Assembly (NCBI GenBank): GCA_021014325.1
Contig: CM037463.1
Location: 3,467,001 to 3,531,000, forward strand
Length of the DNA: 64,000 bases
From: Plazaster borealis
Lineage: Eukaryota > Echinodermata > Asteroidea > Forcipulatida > Labidiasteridae
Direction of reading: 5' to 3'
Part shown: one piece after another, positions 24,461-37,017 of the stretch
Position numbering within the stretch: position 1 is the stretch's first letter
Layout of the letters: every line of letters begins with the position of its first letter
Program-made: the position numbers and the translations under genes
Notes under the pieces: generated by a model
Told to the model about the DNA's origin: nothing
Databases searched by the model: none
Seen by the model: only the letters and a program-made list of their open reading frames with translations

Positions 24461-25134
24461 AAGATAACTGCTCCTGCTTGCTACATGTAGTCACTAAAAC
24501 ATTTAAGGGCAAACCCTGGCAGCCATCTTTTCTTGTTTCTATTTAGCCTGTGTAATCAAAGTGAGGCTGAGAGGACAACGTTATCTAATCCCTTATGAAT
24601 TGTACAAAGGGAACTTGACATAGATGACCATGTCTTCATCTTAAATTTTCTGCCTTATTGAACATGTATTAAGTCTAATTAAAAAATATTTCTACACAAG
24701 TCACACAATTTAGGCATTTATTAGTCGCTTAAACATTGTATCAAAGTGTCTTACAATCTACCCCTGTTCATTGGGCCTTAAGCATTCCTGAACCATGTCA
24801 ACTCTTTCCGAGTTAGCAGCACCAAGTGGATGCCACGTTGCTAATCATTCACTCTAGCAGTACCCATTTACCCATTTATTTAATTTTTGTAAAGTGTCTT
24901 GCTCAAGAACACAAGTGCTACAACCACCCAATTGACTGTATTTTTGACCACATGAGGGCGCTTTCAACGGCAAATTTCCTTGCATCACAATTAAAAAGTT
25001 TTATCTTATTTTGACTGCCTGTATGTTATTTTCTTGTATCAATGGCCAAATAAAATAATAACATAAATGAGAAAAAAAGTTTGTTTTACACGTTTTGCAT
25101 CACGTAAATTCAGTTCTCTGGTAAAAAAAATACT

Positions 25135-25322
25135 GCAAATTTTATAGAGCTGCTTAAGCACAAACAAATGTTGCTTACCAGAATAAGGTTACCAGCCGAA
25201 ATACAATGTCACATGTACCATCTTTGACTGTCCAGTATCCTACTTTGTTTTGCTAAGCAGAATACTGTTCAAAGCAAAATCTTCTGTTTAAGTATAAGTA
25301 TAGCTCTAAGAAATTAAGCCCT
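25135..25322. mobile_element. Family A element, degraded
   Basis: ATAGAGCTGCTTAAGCACAA at the left and TAGCTCTAAGAAATTAAGCC at the right, with an internal GGTTACCAGCC motif. Confidence 0.6.
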
Positions 25323-26080
25323 TGATTAAAACCCACACTCGGATAACTCTGACATCAGAACTTGAGTTTGATGCTCTAGACCACTAGGTGTTTACCATGC
25401 CCGATATATGGGCGAGGGCGTCTCTCCTCCACCCCCCAATGTTTTTAAAAATAATTATGAAAATAAATATATTTATACATACAAAGTACTACAAAATATA
25501 AATAGAACTACAGAGAACAAGCCTGAGGATAACCAACAAGCAGAAAAAAATCACTTTCAAACTTACTTTAACACATTCTTTTCCACTTGTACAGAAGTAC
25601 ACCCCGCCTAAAATCCCCTGAGAGTCCCATAACACAATGAAGACACAATGGATGGGGTGGGGGGGGTACACCATGCCACATATCGAGCACCAAATGACTT
25701 GGCCAAACTTGCTATTTATAATGTATCAAATATGCACTATACACCAGTGAACAATGTCCCTTGTGTAGCAAAATGCTACACAAAATGCACCAGTTGCTAC
25801 TCAAAGATCACAATTTTGCTAACTTGGTTTTACATATGTAGCATTCAGGGTGCACAAAACATGTTCAGTCTAAATATGTTTCTATGCAAATTTGCTTGAT
25901 AAAATTGTTCCCTGCACTTAACTTTTATAAACATTACGCATTTTACAAAGTTACAAATACATTAACTAGTACATGTTCCATTATTATCAGAAATCTAAAG
26001 CTTTAAATTAATTACTGACATTGCTGTAGTAGACCTCTTTCATAATGGAGCGGCCATCTTGTTTTGTCTATTGAATCAAT

Positions 26081-26217
26081 GTAAGGTCGTGTCCGAATCA
26101 AGTGACTTCGGCCACGGCTATGACCTTTGGCTGCAGTGACAGTGTTGAGGAAATTATGTATTTCATTAATCCGGCCTTAGCCAACTGTCAAAGCAATCAA
26201 TTTGGACACGGCCTTAC
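26081..26217. mobile_element. Short inverted-repeat element (GTAAGGTCGTGTCCGAAT ends)
   Basis: 137 bp; the right end TTTGGACACGGCCTTAC pairs with the left. A related copy is at 28184-28330. Confidence 0.65.
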
Positions 26218-26937
26218 CAAGCCGAGAGACTAGAAGATATACTAGTCTGGTACCTTTAAATGTAATGAGAAATATTATCAATGATTGCTAATGCACACAG
26301 GGCACATGACAACATGGTGACTTTATAAACTAGTCCAGTAAGGAAAAACTTTCATTAAAATTGAAAATTACGTTTACAAGATTTTTGAATCACTTACTGC
26401 TTGTGGCCAACATGGTTGAACATGTACATCTATAGCTATTTGTATTTCAAAAGATATTTAACAATAAAAATACAAACTGTTTTAAACATAGCGCTTTATC
26501 AATGGTCATCTAAAAGTGCTTGCTGTATTTTACAACAGGTGTACAGAGCTCTTTTGAAATATGACACCCATAGTGTAGGTTATACAAGGTGCTGTAGACT
26601 GTTGTTAGGACATGTCAGAAAACATTTGGGTGAGCTTAACGACAAGTGTACCGGGTTCTTTAAAAAATATAAAGCATTTGATCATTTACTTGATAAAATG
26701 AATTATTTACAATTTAACTAAAAACTGCTTTTGAGCGCTAGTAGACAAAATGCATGTTATATATAATGACGCTTTACTGTTTTTATTATTCATTGCGCGG
26801 ATTGCAATTGCATAGTGGCTGGTGCTGAGGGTGAGGTGTTAATAGTGAAATATTGTCAGTGTTAAATTTATGGTTTAAGTGCTAGGGTTAAGTTAAAGAA
26901 TTAAGTTTTAGTTCAGTGTTAGGGTGAGGAGTACTGG

Positions 26938-27066
26938 GTTCGGGTTTACAAAACACTAAGATTCATCTTAAGATGAGTTGTCAATATTACCATAGTGATT
27001 TGTATTGTGACATCACACTTTAGATTGATGAGATCATTCTTAGCTCTTTGTGAAACCAAGCCCTGG
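26938..27066. mobile_element. Family D element, degraded
   Basis: GGGTTTACAAAACACTAAGA to TAGCTCTTTGTGAAACCAAG; shares CATCTTAAGATGAGTTGT with 22246-22397. Confidence 0.65.
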
Positions 27067-27745
27067 TGCTGTGATTGTTGCCATGGTTTGTGTTCGCATT
27101 GCAACAGAGTCCTGCCCGCGCATTTTGCAAAAAACATGCATTCTGTCTATTTTGTGCTCAAGTGTACATTTTTGAATTATACTCCAATTCAATACTCACA
27201 ATATTGAGCAATGTGTAAAGTTTGCCTCGCTAATATAGAAAGGGCCAAGAACCTTTCTCATTGATTTAATAATAATAATAATAATTGGTTCTTATATAGC
27301 GCACATATCCTAGTAGCTAGATCAAGGCGTTTTACAACATTATTATCCCTGTTCATTGGGCATATTTTTAGACCCAGGGAGCATACATTCTTACATGTTA
27401 TCTTACAAAATGAAATTCATCACCTCAAAAAACCTAGATTATTACAAACAATAACAGTTTTTTTTACCAACATCAAATAAATTATTCCACAAAGTTTGTT
27501 CCATAATAAATTGACTAAACCTGAGCTTTTCTTGCCATGATTTCTAACATGTCTGAGAACAATTTGGTGACTTCAGTTTAATTTTATCTTCCCCTGCAAT
27601 CAACTTAATTATTGTTGATGGTTTCACTCATTTGTTGTCAAAAGGTTTTGGCAAAACACTTCATAAATTGCACTTTAAATACACTACTGACATTTTGGGA
27701 GCCTGATTTGATTTTTTGTTTGTCTTTACAAAAGCAGTACCATCT

Positions 27746-27968
27746 GTCAGGCCTTGTCACACAGGGCAATTTTTACAGGCAACTTGGAGGCAACCAATCG
27801 TACAGCATGTAAAAGGAACTCTTCAGTGGCACAAGGGGCATTTTTCACACAGTGTCTTACTATCCCCAAAATAATTATGTGAACATTATAATGTGACAGT
27901 TTTGCCGCTTTGTGGAGATTGCCTGCAGGAACCAGTAGCCTGTAAATTGCTGTGTGTGACAGCCCTTG
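27746..27968. mobile_element. Inverted-repeat element (CTTGTCACACAGGGCAATTT end)
   Basis: Left CAGGCCTTGTCACACAGGGC, right AATTGCTGTGTGTGACAGCC; inner TACAGGCAAC also has an inverse partner. Confidence 0.65.
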
Positions 27969-28183
27969 AGTTGTATTCCGTAACTACTCAAACACCATCA
28001 AATCCAAAGGGTATTGTACTTGAATTGAATGAATTTAATTTCCAAAGAAGAACAAACAATGCTTGACATGAGGCTAGGCGTGCCGATTTTATGAAACCAA
28101 CTGATGTGAAACCAAGCTACATTGTACAATATGATATTGGAGTTTGATGGCTTCAAGAAAGGCCCATTGAGTAAACAATACAC

Positions 28184-28330
28184 TAAGGTCAGATCTGAAT
28201 TAGTGGCCGCCCTGCGGATGCGGCTTGATCGTCATGTGATCAAGCATTAAAGCAGAATATGAGGCTCATAGCAACAGCCGCTGCCATAGCCGCAGCCATA
28301 GCCGCAACCTAAAATTCAGACATGGCCTAA
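28184..28330. mobile_element. Short inverted-repeat element
   Basis: TAAGGTCAGATCTGAATTAG to AAATTCAGACATGGCCTAAG, with a central GCCGCAGCCATAGCCGCAAC run. Related to 26081-26217. Confidence 0.55.
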
Positions 28331-28417
28331 GATGGTCTTCTTCTTGAGTGTCTTCATACAGTAAGGTGCTATCGTGGTCCAGCCCGTTTCACTTGATAAT
28401 AATGTGGGGAATCGTCA

Positions 28418-28539
28418 GGGCCCAATTTCATGTCACTGCTTACCACAGAATTCTGTGCTTACAGCACCATGTAAAGCACACAAACCTATGAGCCGTAAGC
28501 GCAGAATTCCGCGCTAAGCAGAGCCATGAAATTGGACCC
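28418..28539. mobile_element. Short family A-related inverted-repeat element
   Basis: GGGCCCAATTTCATGTCACT to AGAGCCATGAAATTGGACCC, about 120 bp. The same subtype is at 38691-38800. Confidence 0.7.
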
Positions 28540-28599
28540 TGGTTAGATGCTTTCTTCAGTTGGTGACCGTCCATAAACGGTTAGTTACAAATGAAGCAT

Positions 28600-29105
28600 C
28601 AACGTAGTGGAGAGTCATTTGGTTAGACTTGATGCAGTCCTTCAGCTGGTGGCACACAGCCCAAGAAGCATAACAGTTAGCATCAACGTCCAAAGTCACT
28701 TGAACAGTTGAACCTGTAGCAGAGAGTCATCTAGCTAGACTTGATGCAGTCCTTGAGCTGGTGGTACACAGTTCGAAAAACGTATGTTAGCCTCAACATC
28801 CAAACATCACTTAAACAGTTGAACTTGTAGTGCAGTCATTTGGTTAGACTTGATGCAGTCTTTCAGCTGGTGGCACACAGTCCAAAAAGCATTAATTAGC
28901 ATCAACGTCCAACGTCACTTTGAACTTGTAATGGAGTCATCTGGCTAGACTTGAAGTAGTCCTTCAGCTGGTGGAACACAGTTTACAAAGCATCAGATAG
29001 CCTCAACATCCTAAATGTCACTTCAACAGTTGATCTTGTAACAGAGAGTGACGCAGTCCTTCCTCAGACGGTGGCACACAGTCAAAAAAGCGTTGATTAG
29101 ATTAA
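28600..29105. repeat. Minisatellite, about 113-bp unit, 4-5 copies
   Basis: Each unit contains AGACTTGATGCAGTCCTTCA, GCTGGTGGCACACAGTCCAA, TTAGCATCAACGTCC and ACAGTTGAACTTGTAG. No unit-spanning reading frame stays open on either strand. Confidence 0.8.
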
Positions 29106-29259
29106 GATTGGACACATCTTCAAGGTTGACGTCTCAATCTGCGGTAGAAAATAAAAGATTTTCAAAGATTAATTTTGATAAACTCTTTTAATACACCAGT
29201 TGTTCTGCGGAATAGTTAAGTCTGAATGCTATCCATGCTTCTCCTCATTGAACCCAAGT

Positions 29260-29535
29260 CTTGACACTCATGGGGTGTTGTAACCAGTCGTGGAAACAAT
29301 TGTTCCTTATAACTCATGGGGTGACTCTCTACCACTTAATCTTAGATCTTGTCTTTGTACCACAAAATTCAAATCTCTTCTCAAAACTTATCTTATGTCA
29401 CAGGTTTTCATGGACTAATTTTGTTGTGTCTGTTTTTCTTTGTTTTGTTTTGTTTTTTTTTTTTTTTTACGCCTTGAACACCCAGCAGAGATATATATGG
29501 ATGCATTACAATTATTATTCTTATTATTATTATTT
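29260..29535 (+). pseudogene. LINE 3'-end relic
   Basis: The translation SLPLNLRSCLCTTKFKSLLK resembles the C-terminal end of LINE ORF2, followed by CGCCTTGAACACCCAGCAGA and a TTATTATTATT tail. Confidence 0.5.
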
Positions 29536-29997
29536 ATCATATGCAATATAATTCTGCTCCACCAAGCTCCAATCAGTTCTTCAACTCATTGAACATGCAA
29601 ACACAACATGGTACAACATTCCAGGTTTGGGTTTTCTTGTGTTTTAAAAAAATCTTTTTCTGAAAAACTTGACCTATTTTAATGAAGTTTTCAACCAGTT
29701 GGTTGTACGATGTGTTTATTGCAAACTAAGGGATGGGAATGAATGAATGTATTTTTTCAAATTGATGATTTGAAACCTTCCCTAGGTGCTAATTCTGAAA
29801 CATTAACTCCTCTGAAAAACTTGACCTCCTATTGTAATGAAGTTTTCCACCAGTTGGTTGTATTTATTATTCTTTCAAATTGACGATTTGAAACCTTCAC
29901 TAGGTGCTAACTCTGAAACATTAAATCCTTTGCCAAACTTTGTGGGATGAATCTTCTCTTTAAAGAAAAGTTTTGAAATGATTTTTGTCAAACTCAC

Positions 29998-30063
29998 CAA
30001 GCGGTCTGTTGTTGACTTTTTGTGCCTGTATCCTCCATCGATGCTCATCCAAACACAGTCTTT
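29998..30063 (-). pseudogene. Exon-like fragment, copy 1 (CLDEHRWRIQAQKVNNRPL)
   Basis: The open frame ends at a GTGAGT donor (29997). It has no good acceptor and no recognised family. See the copy at 30807-30959. Confidence 0.35.
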
Positions 30064-30099
30064 CTTCAGTTGGTAACCATCCAAACAATCACCATCACT

Positions 30100-30385
30100 A
30101 TGCCACCTGAACAGTTGAACTTGTAGCGAAGAGTCAAGGTAGATTGATAGTGGTGGTTAGCCTCAACATCCCCTGAGTCACTTGAATGGGGAACTTGAAG
30201 CAGAAAGTCATCTAGCGAGAGTCCTTCAGCTGGTGGAACACAGTCCAAAAAGCGTCAGATTGCCTCAACATCCCAATGTTACTTCAACAGTTGATCTTGT
30301 AACAGAGAGTCATCTGGTTAAACTTGACGCAGTCCTTCTTCAGATGGTGGCACACAGCCAAAAAAGCGTTGATTAGCCTCAAGAT
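30100..30385. repeat. Second block of the 113-bp minisatellite
   Basis: About 2.5 units of the same sequence, separated from the first block by 1 kb that is itself partly duplicated. Confidence 0.75.
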
Positions 30386-30806
30386 TGGGTACATGTCATC
30401 TCCTAGGTAATCGTCTCAGTCTGCAGTAACAAAGATTAATTTAGATAAAAAATTGTTATACAAGTATCACTTGTTCTGAGGAAGTTGAGTCTAAAGGCTA
30501 GCATGTGCAAGCAAATTCCTCCAGCTCCAATCAATTCTTCAACTTATTGAACATGCACACACAACATGACACAACATTCCAGGTTTTGTTTTTCTTTGCG
30601 TTTTTAAAAATACTTTTCTGAAAAACTTGACCTCCTATTGTAATGAAGTTTTCCACCAGTTGGTTGTATGTTTATTCTTTCAAATTGACAATTTGAAACC
30701 TTCACTAGGTGCTAAATCTGAAACATTAACTCCTTTGCCAAACTTTGTGGGATGAACCTTCTCTTCAAAGAAATGTTTTAGAATGGGGTTTTTTCTTCAA
30801 ACTTAC

Positions 30807-30959
30807 CAAGCGGTCTGTTGTTGACTTTTTGCACCTGTATCCTCCAACGATGCTCATCCAAACAGGTCCAGTTGTAGTCACCACTCCCTAATGTACCCTC
30901 CAACAATGCTCATCCAAACAGGTCCGGTTGTAGTCACCACCCCACAAGAGACTGCTGAA
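30807..30959 (-). pseudogene. Exon-like fragment, copy 2 (CLDEHRWRIQVQKVNNRPL)
   Basis: Bounded by a CCCTCAG acceptor and a GTAAGT donor. A 57-bp internal tandem duplication (two GATGAGCAT-TGTTGG/CGTTGG blocks) puts the two halves in different frames, so it is broken as it stands. A possible short first exon, MNDQLATE followed by GTAAAA, lies at about 31140 on the same strand. Confidence 0.35.
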
Positions 30960-31667
30960 CTGAGGGAAAATTAAGTAGGCACATATTAATTTATCCTACG
31001 CATTTACACATCATTATGATAAAACTTCTACTGTTTCAGGAAGGATTTCAATTTGTTTCGATGGTACAAACACAATTTTGTTAAAGCAACTTCTAAGTGG
31101 TTCCGAAGTTGTTTTACCTCGGTGGCTAGCTGGTCGTTCATGCTTGCTGTTGTAGAATCTCAAATGATACTAGTATTTTGACTGCTGGTTACAACTGTCT
31201 TTACCACTTAAGAGATTTGTTTAAGAGATTTAAAATCTTTGTTTTTTGTTCAAAGTTATCGATAAACACTGATGTTTAGGTTTGTTCACAATCCTCCAAA
31301 TTTCTTTATTGAGTTGTCCCGTTTAGTAGGCAGTAGCTTAGTAACTTTTATAACCCGATACATTACCAAATATTTTGAATGACCCGTTCCTGCTGGTAGG
31401 CAACATCTCAGCTCAGTAAGGATTTCAGCACACAAACTACTTCATGATCTTCAAGTAGAAAACATGATCTGCTTTTGGGGAAGAAAACTTATCTAGAAAG
31501 GTTAGCATTTTTGGGTTACATAAATTAGACAAATCAGTCAGGTTCACCATCCACATTACCTGAGATAACCCTAATACTTTACCACACCAATGTCATCTAC
31601 GGTGTCCCAGAGCTGCCATCTGTGCACAGTTGCTTGCCACAACATCTTTGGCAATAACAGGTTTAGA

Positions 31668-31768
31668 CTGTGGAAAACAAAAAACAGATTTTAGCCTGTG
31701 GAAAACAAAAAACAGATTTTAGCCTGTGGAAAACAAACGGATTAGTAGCCTGTGGAAATAAGGTTAGT
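31668..31768. repeat. Tandem repeat, about 33-bp unit
   Basis: Three units of CTGTGGAAAACAAAAAACAG / ATTTTAGC followed by a variant unit. Confidence 0.7.
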
Positions 31769-34512
31769 GGCTGTGGAGGAAAGGTTTGTTAATTTTTCTG
31801 CCCTACTTAACACATTGATACTTTTACCTTGATACTTGACTTGATATACTTAACCTGTTATACTTAACCTTTGCTGCAAACAGCCGACCTCACTGGCCCC
31901 CAGCCTCTCATCCAGTGACATCAACGGGAGAGTCTTCATCGTCTACTCAAGTTCTGCATTTACTGATGATGGCGTAGTTCTTAGTTTTGGTTCAAGACAT
32001 TATCTTTTATTTGTTTAGGGACTTTTTTACGGTCCTTAGTGAAAGCACATGTTGTGTCACTGCAAAGGAAATGAGATTGAGCATCTTGGAATCAAGACTA
32101 AGTACCACGCCAGTCACACCTTATACTTTACCTATTGCCAGTACACCTGTTGAAAGAGTAGAGAGTTAGTCTTATCTCTAGGCCAACACTTTAATACTCT
32201 AGGCCTTACTGTCTTACCATTCATACATACCTAGGCACCACTGACGTCTTTCCCTCATGGTTGATCTGCTCTTTCCCCCCTCCTTTCTCTCTCTCGTCCT
32301 CTTCAGTATTTTATTATGATTCTTTTATTTCCTAATTAATTTGTTCCTTCTATTTTCGCAGCGCACACAAATAAGTGGTTTAGATAAGTTGTTTGCATTT
32401 GTGGACTACAGATTTAAAAACACAAGTGTATTTAAAGTTGTAGTCCAAGTTTGTGTTTGCTACAAGTCCCCTATTTTTCTTTTATTCGAATTTTGATTTA
32501 AATGAGCAAGGTTTACAGCTATTTAGTTTATTTATTGTCTTATCGTCTTAATGTTCAAAGACTTAGGCCCTAATGTTATTCATGCTATGTTGAAAATGTC
32601 TACATCTGATATTAAGAATATAAATGTTAATTTAGCTGGTCTAAATTTTCCATTAAATACTCTTAAATCAAACATTAATCATCAAATGAATGGTGACGGG
32701 ACTGATATATTTGACTGCATGGTTACTTCTAAAACACTTGTGGTGGTGGGTTTTGTGCCCACAGTACAAAGTGCAGCAATGGAGGGAAAGCACATTTTTA
32801 AAATGTATTTTTTGTATGCTTTATATCCTGAAAAATACTCATCTTTTTAGAAGATTTTTTTTTTTTTTTAATGAAGTTTTAGTTGGTTTTGGTACTCTTC
32901 TTTTTATAAACATTACGCTATTTGATATATAAAATCATGACAATTGTAAATAAACATGACAATTGTAAATAAACATGACAACTGATGACTTGAAGTATCA
33001 ACACTGACAGAAATTTCCAGTATGAACAGTCTCCTAATTAAAAAGCATCACATGGCTTCGACCAATATGCAAATCAAGAAATGCCGAGACCGTGTGACGT
33101 CACCTTGAAAGCTACATACAAGCAAGGACAACATCAACAAGGTCGTCGAACATCGTTGGAGAGGGGGGGGATGTATACAAAAGGGGAGGGACTCTGCAAG
33201 AGAACGGGTTAGATCTTCCCTTACCGTTCGCAGTCTTCACACTCTAGTCTTTATCTTGAAGGTCAACTCGCGTTATCCGACCTCTACTATGCGCTCTATC
33301 AATAATCTAACTTTAAATTGTTTTAATTTTTTCAGAAAGGTCATAATTAACCGCCAGTTCTTTTCAGAAACATCACAACCCATAAGAGAGTGTTATGTAC
33401 ACATTAAATTCAATATATACTCATCATGTGAAAACACATGGAAATTTGTTTTCCATTGTACAGCAGTAAAAATCAACATTCTGTCTTTGCAAACCTTACT
33501 AGATTGTATTTACTGCCAGTTGCTCAAGAGATTACTTTTAAAAAAAATTGTATTGAATAAAGTCCAACATTTTATCAAAGAGGTAAATCGCACAGGCGAA
33601 CTTAAAAAGTGGAGGTCGGATACGGCGAAGTTTTCCTTACCTGGGTCCTTTGGCGTCCTCCATTGTATGCCCAGTTAGAAAAACACACACACCCATACCA
33701 CATATCCATAGATCTTCAACTCCCATCTGGCCAGTCTCTTGTGCGTCGTCAGCACAAAGATGTTCCCTCTTGCTGCAACTCAAGAAACAGTCACATCAGT
33801 GCCTCTTCAAGTATGGCTGGACGGGAGCTCGCTGCTGTGTCTGCCCATGAAGGTAGAATCTGCCTGTCCCTCTATACATAGAACAATGCCGAAATACCTT
33901 AAAATACTGGCTTAAGTTAACTGAAAAACCACCCCATAATTTATTTTACAATGCCTTTATAGAAGACATGGAGTTAGTTATTATAGGAGGAGGACCTCTT
34001 TGTTCCTTAAGTTGAAAAACACCTGTGACATGATAAAGTGGAATGCTCCCTGAATTTGTCAGGATTCCTTTGTGATAAATTTGGAGAGAGTTATATATGT
34101 AATGAATTTATTCTGAGCTGGTTAGGTAGGTTACATGATGATACTGAAGGAATGTGTGCGGTCAAAAAATAAACTTAGAACCTATCGGATGTTTAAAATA
34201 AGGTACAAATGGAACTGTATTTATGTTCTTTAAAATAATCCTCAATAAAGACATTATCTTGCCAGATTTAGATGTTCAGCTCTTAATTAAACACACTGTA
34301 AGATATGGAAACATAAATGCACTTTTAATGTTTTTGTCCGATGAATAATTCTTTGAGAAAAAAACATGTATGATACTGTTTGTAAAAGTAATGCAGAATA
34401 TAGAAATTGTTATGGGAAAGAGCCGACTTAGTTTTTTTTAAAAGACCTCTCAGGGAAAAGGTATTGTGAACTGCTTATCCAAGTATTTTGTATGTCTGCT
34501 AAGTTAAAGGAA

Positions 34513-34776
34513 GTTTCCGCAGCATGCCTCCAACTTATTTATTTATTTATTATTATTATTATTTCTTTCCTGTTTTCCACCTATCTCCAAATGGAAAAAA
34601 AAAAAGTTGGAGGCATGCTGCGGAAACTTTTCAGGGAAAAGTTTCCGCAGCATGCCTCCAACTATTATTTTTTTTCCCATTTTTTTTCTTATTCTCGTTT
34701 TCCATTTGGAGATAGGTGGAAAACAGGGGGAAAAAGAAAAGAAAAACAAAATAAGTTGGAGGCATGCTGCGGAAAC
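34513..34776. mobile_element. Nested foldback element with four copies of one 23-bp arm
   Basis: GTTTCCGCAGCATGCCTCCA (ACT) occurs at 34513-34535 (+), 34605-34627 (-), 34641-34663 (+) and 34754-34776 (-), identical each time. The outer pair also carries matching inner arms at 34572-34594 and 34702-34724. The inner pair forms its own hairpin with a loop of about 13 bases. Confidence 0.85.
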
Positions 34777-34829
34777 TTTTCCCCTTGACAGTGTGTATGG
34801 TTAGAGACCAGGCTAATGCAGTTTCACAA

Positions 34830-34952
34830 ATATATAATCTGGCCTCCCAAACAAATTATTTTGATATGAAGAGTTCATCGTTAAATAAACATTATTTAAC
34901 AATAAACTCTTAATACCTGAATGATTTTTTTGGGAGGCCAGATTTTAATTAG
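34830..34952. mobile_element. Short inverted-repeat element (ATCTGGCCTCCCAAA ends)
   Basis: AATCTGGCCTCCCAAACAAA left, TTTGGGAGGCCAGATTTTAA right; inner GTTAAATAA/TTATTTAAC pair as well. Confidence 0.7.
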
Positions 34953-36029
34953 GTATGTTTTGCAAGTTTAAGACAAAACAAAGCTCTGGATCAGGAGTAT
35001 GGGCTTCAGTACCAAATGTTCATCGTTTTTGAAGAAAACTATTATCACATAAAAAAAGGTCCAACAATAGTATGTGGACAAACCTGTACTGCATTATTTG
35101 CATTACTTTTAAAGTCATCTTCCTACGTGCCTAATTTTAAGTAATTTAGCCTTTTACCTCCACAAGATGTCGTTGGTTCGATGTGTTCGGCTTTGGTCGT
35201 GAAGTTTTATACTGCAGTCTACGGCGATTTACCGGAACTCTTTCCAGCCATTCGCAGCTCAACACCGAAGTTAACTAGAGAACTTTGTGGAACTCACGAT
35301 AAATGGCTCACGGGCTAACAGTGAATTTTGTGTTGAATATCTGCAGCTTGTAGTAAAAAACAGTTGCCAGTGACAAAAGTGCACAAGGTTCACCTTCTTG
35401 TATTTCAAGTCTTGGCCAAGTCTGACATTAAGAACGACACTTGGTCATTTCTAAAAGTGCAACAGTTATTTCAGAAATGTTTCTAAATGCACATGAAAAT
35501 GGCCATGGTAAAAATTTTGTAAAAATGTACGAGTAAAGTTCGTCAGAAAACGCGATGTCCAAATCCCACGTTGGAGCCGAGGCTACGGCCACCTCCACTC
35601 AGTCCAGCAACACGTCCAATTATGAATGCCATGTGGTATTCGACACAACGGGTGCTTCGAAAACAGCGCAAAACTCCTTATTTGCATAACAATGAAGATC
35701 TTCAATGAGGTGACATTCCACAGTCACCCCACCAATCCCGACCAGTCCGTGCAATGTACGGAATGAACTTGTTGAATAGAAGCCTCAATCCCAGATGGCT
35801 GAATTAATTTATTCCGGTGCGAGAACGAAAGGCGGGATGGGCCAAAATCATTCATAGAGTTATATAATAGAACTATGAGGAGCACTCTAATGTAATTACA
35901 CACACGTAACCGCGCTGGCCCACCATGGGTTCGAATCCCTATGGGTAAATTACATACAAATTTTCCCCTTACAAAATGTTGGTTGTGTGAACTGGGGCGT
36001 GCTCATACGATGGGTCAGCACCATTTGCT

Positions 36030-36215
36030 CCACAAATAGAAAGACACAAGAGAAACTGAATGGGTAAATGTTACTAAATCTTTGGTTGAACAAAGAAAAA
36101 TAGACGAGCGATTTGAACCAGCGACCCCCGGATTACAGCACTCTACCAACTGAGCTATCTAGCCATAATGTTGGCGGTCTCCCTATTTTGTCAATATCTT
36201 TGTTTGGAAAATGTA
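36030..36215 (-). repeat. tRNA-Asn-like SINE, minus strand
   Basis: On the minus strand GGCTAGATAGCTCAGTTGGT and AGAGTGCTGTAATCCGGGGG, then GGTTCAAATCG and TTTCTTTGTTCAACC. Confidence 0.7.
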
Positions 36216-36221
36216 TATTAA

Positions 36222-36480
36222 AGGCAGGGTATACTTTTGGTAATTACTCTACAAGTTAATGACCATACAACTTACTTGGTAAGGAGTACAACGGAGCTGT
36301 TGATAAAGTAAAACATATTTTGAGAATCGACTCCTTTTGAAGTAATGTAGTTTTAGAGAAAGAGGTAACTTTCACACAGAACCTGAAAAAGGCTTCACAG
36401 GTTTGTTATTTTATGCATATGTCGGGATACACCAAGTTAGGATACTTGTCTTTGACAATTACCTAAAGTGTACCCTGCCT
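36222..36480. mobile_element. Family B-type TTAA element, shorter
   Basis: TTAA at 36218-36221 and 36481-36484; ends AGGCAGGGTATACTTTTGG and AGGCAGGGTACACTTTAGG (inverse). It lacks the long central hairpin, so it is about 259 bp. Confidence 0.8.
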
Positions 36481-36536
36481 TTAAAGACTATCTGTTTGGG
36501 TTAAAATGTAGGCCATTAATACTTAACTTTTTGTAG

Positions 36537-36800
36537 TTGTACCGTAGGTCATTTTGGTAGGTAAGCAGTTTGCAAAAGCTAATTCTATTTTTTCATAAAT
36601 AAGAAGAACAAAAAGTTTACTAACAATTAACAAATAAAGAATCATGTCTAAAAGGGGGAAGCTTGAGATAGAAAATAATTTTAGGCCAACTGTCACTTCA
36701 GGTCGTTTGTGATTTGAATTTGCCTCAGCATGGATTATCACAAGGATCACAAACAAGAAAATAGAATTAGCTGTTGCAAGCTGCTTACCAACCAGAAGGA
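36537..36800. mobile_element. Inverted-repeat element (GGTAAGCAG ends)
   Basis: GTCATTTTGGTAGGTAAGCA...AGCTAATTCTATTTT at the left is inverted at the right as AAAATAGAATTAGCTG...CTGCTTACCAACCAGAAGGA. Part of the same arm recurs at 42715-42780. Confidence 0.65.
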
Positions 36801-36803
36801 CCA

Positions 36804-36995
36804 GGGCCCAACTTTATAAAGCATTTTAGCACAAAAACTTGCTAAGCACAGAAAACTCTTGCTTAGGAAAAATAGGTTACAAGCCAAAATACCATACAGT
36901 TACCATTGCTATGACCGGTACCTAACTCATTTCTTGCTTAGCAAAGAAATTTGCTGAGCAGAATTGTCTGCTAAACAGCTTTATGAAATTGGCCC
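36804..36995. mobile_element. Family A element
   Basis: GGGCCCAACTTTATAAAGCA to AGCTTTATGAAATTGGCCCT. Confidence 0.75.
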
Positions 36996-37017
36996 TGTAT
37001 AAATGCAAAAAATAGCT

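Noticed and set aside
33165..33260. Purine-rich tract followed by TGTATAC and an AAAAGGGGAGGGACTC stretch, suggestive of an LTR edge
   Set aside because: No matching second LTR, primer site or coding region was found, so an LTR element cannot be supported.
34492..34804. Several overlapping open frames
   Set aside because: They are translations of the nested foldback arms and homopolymer runs; no conserved protein.
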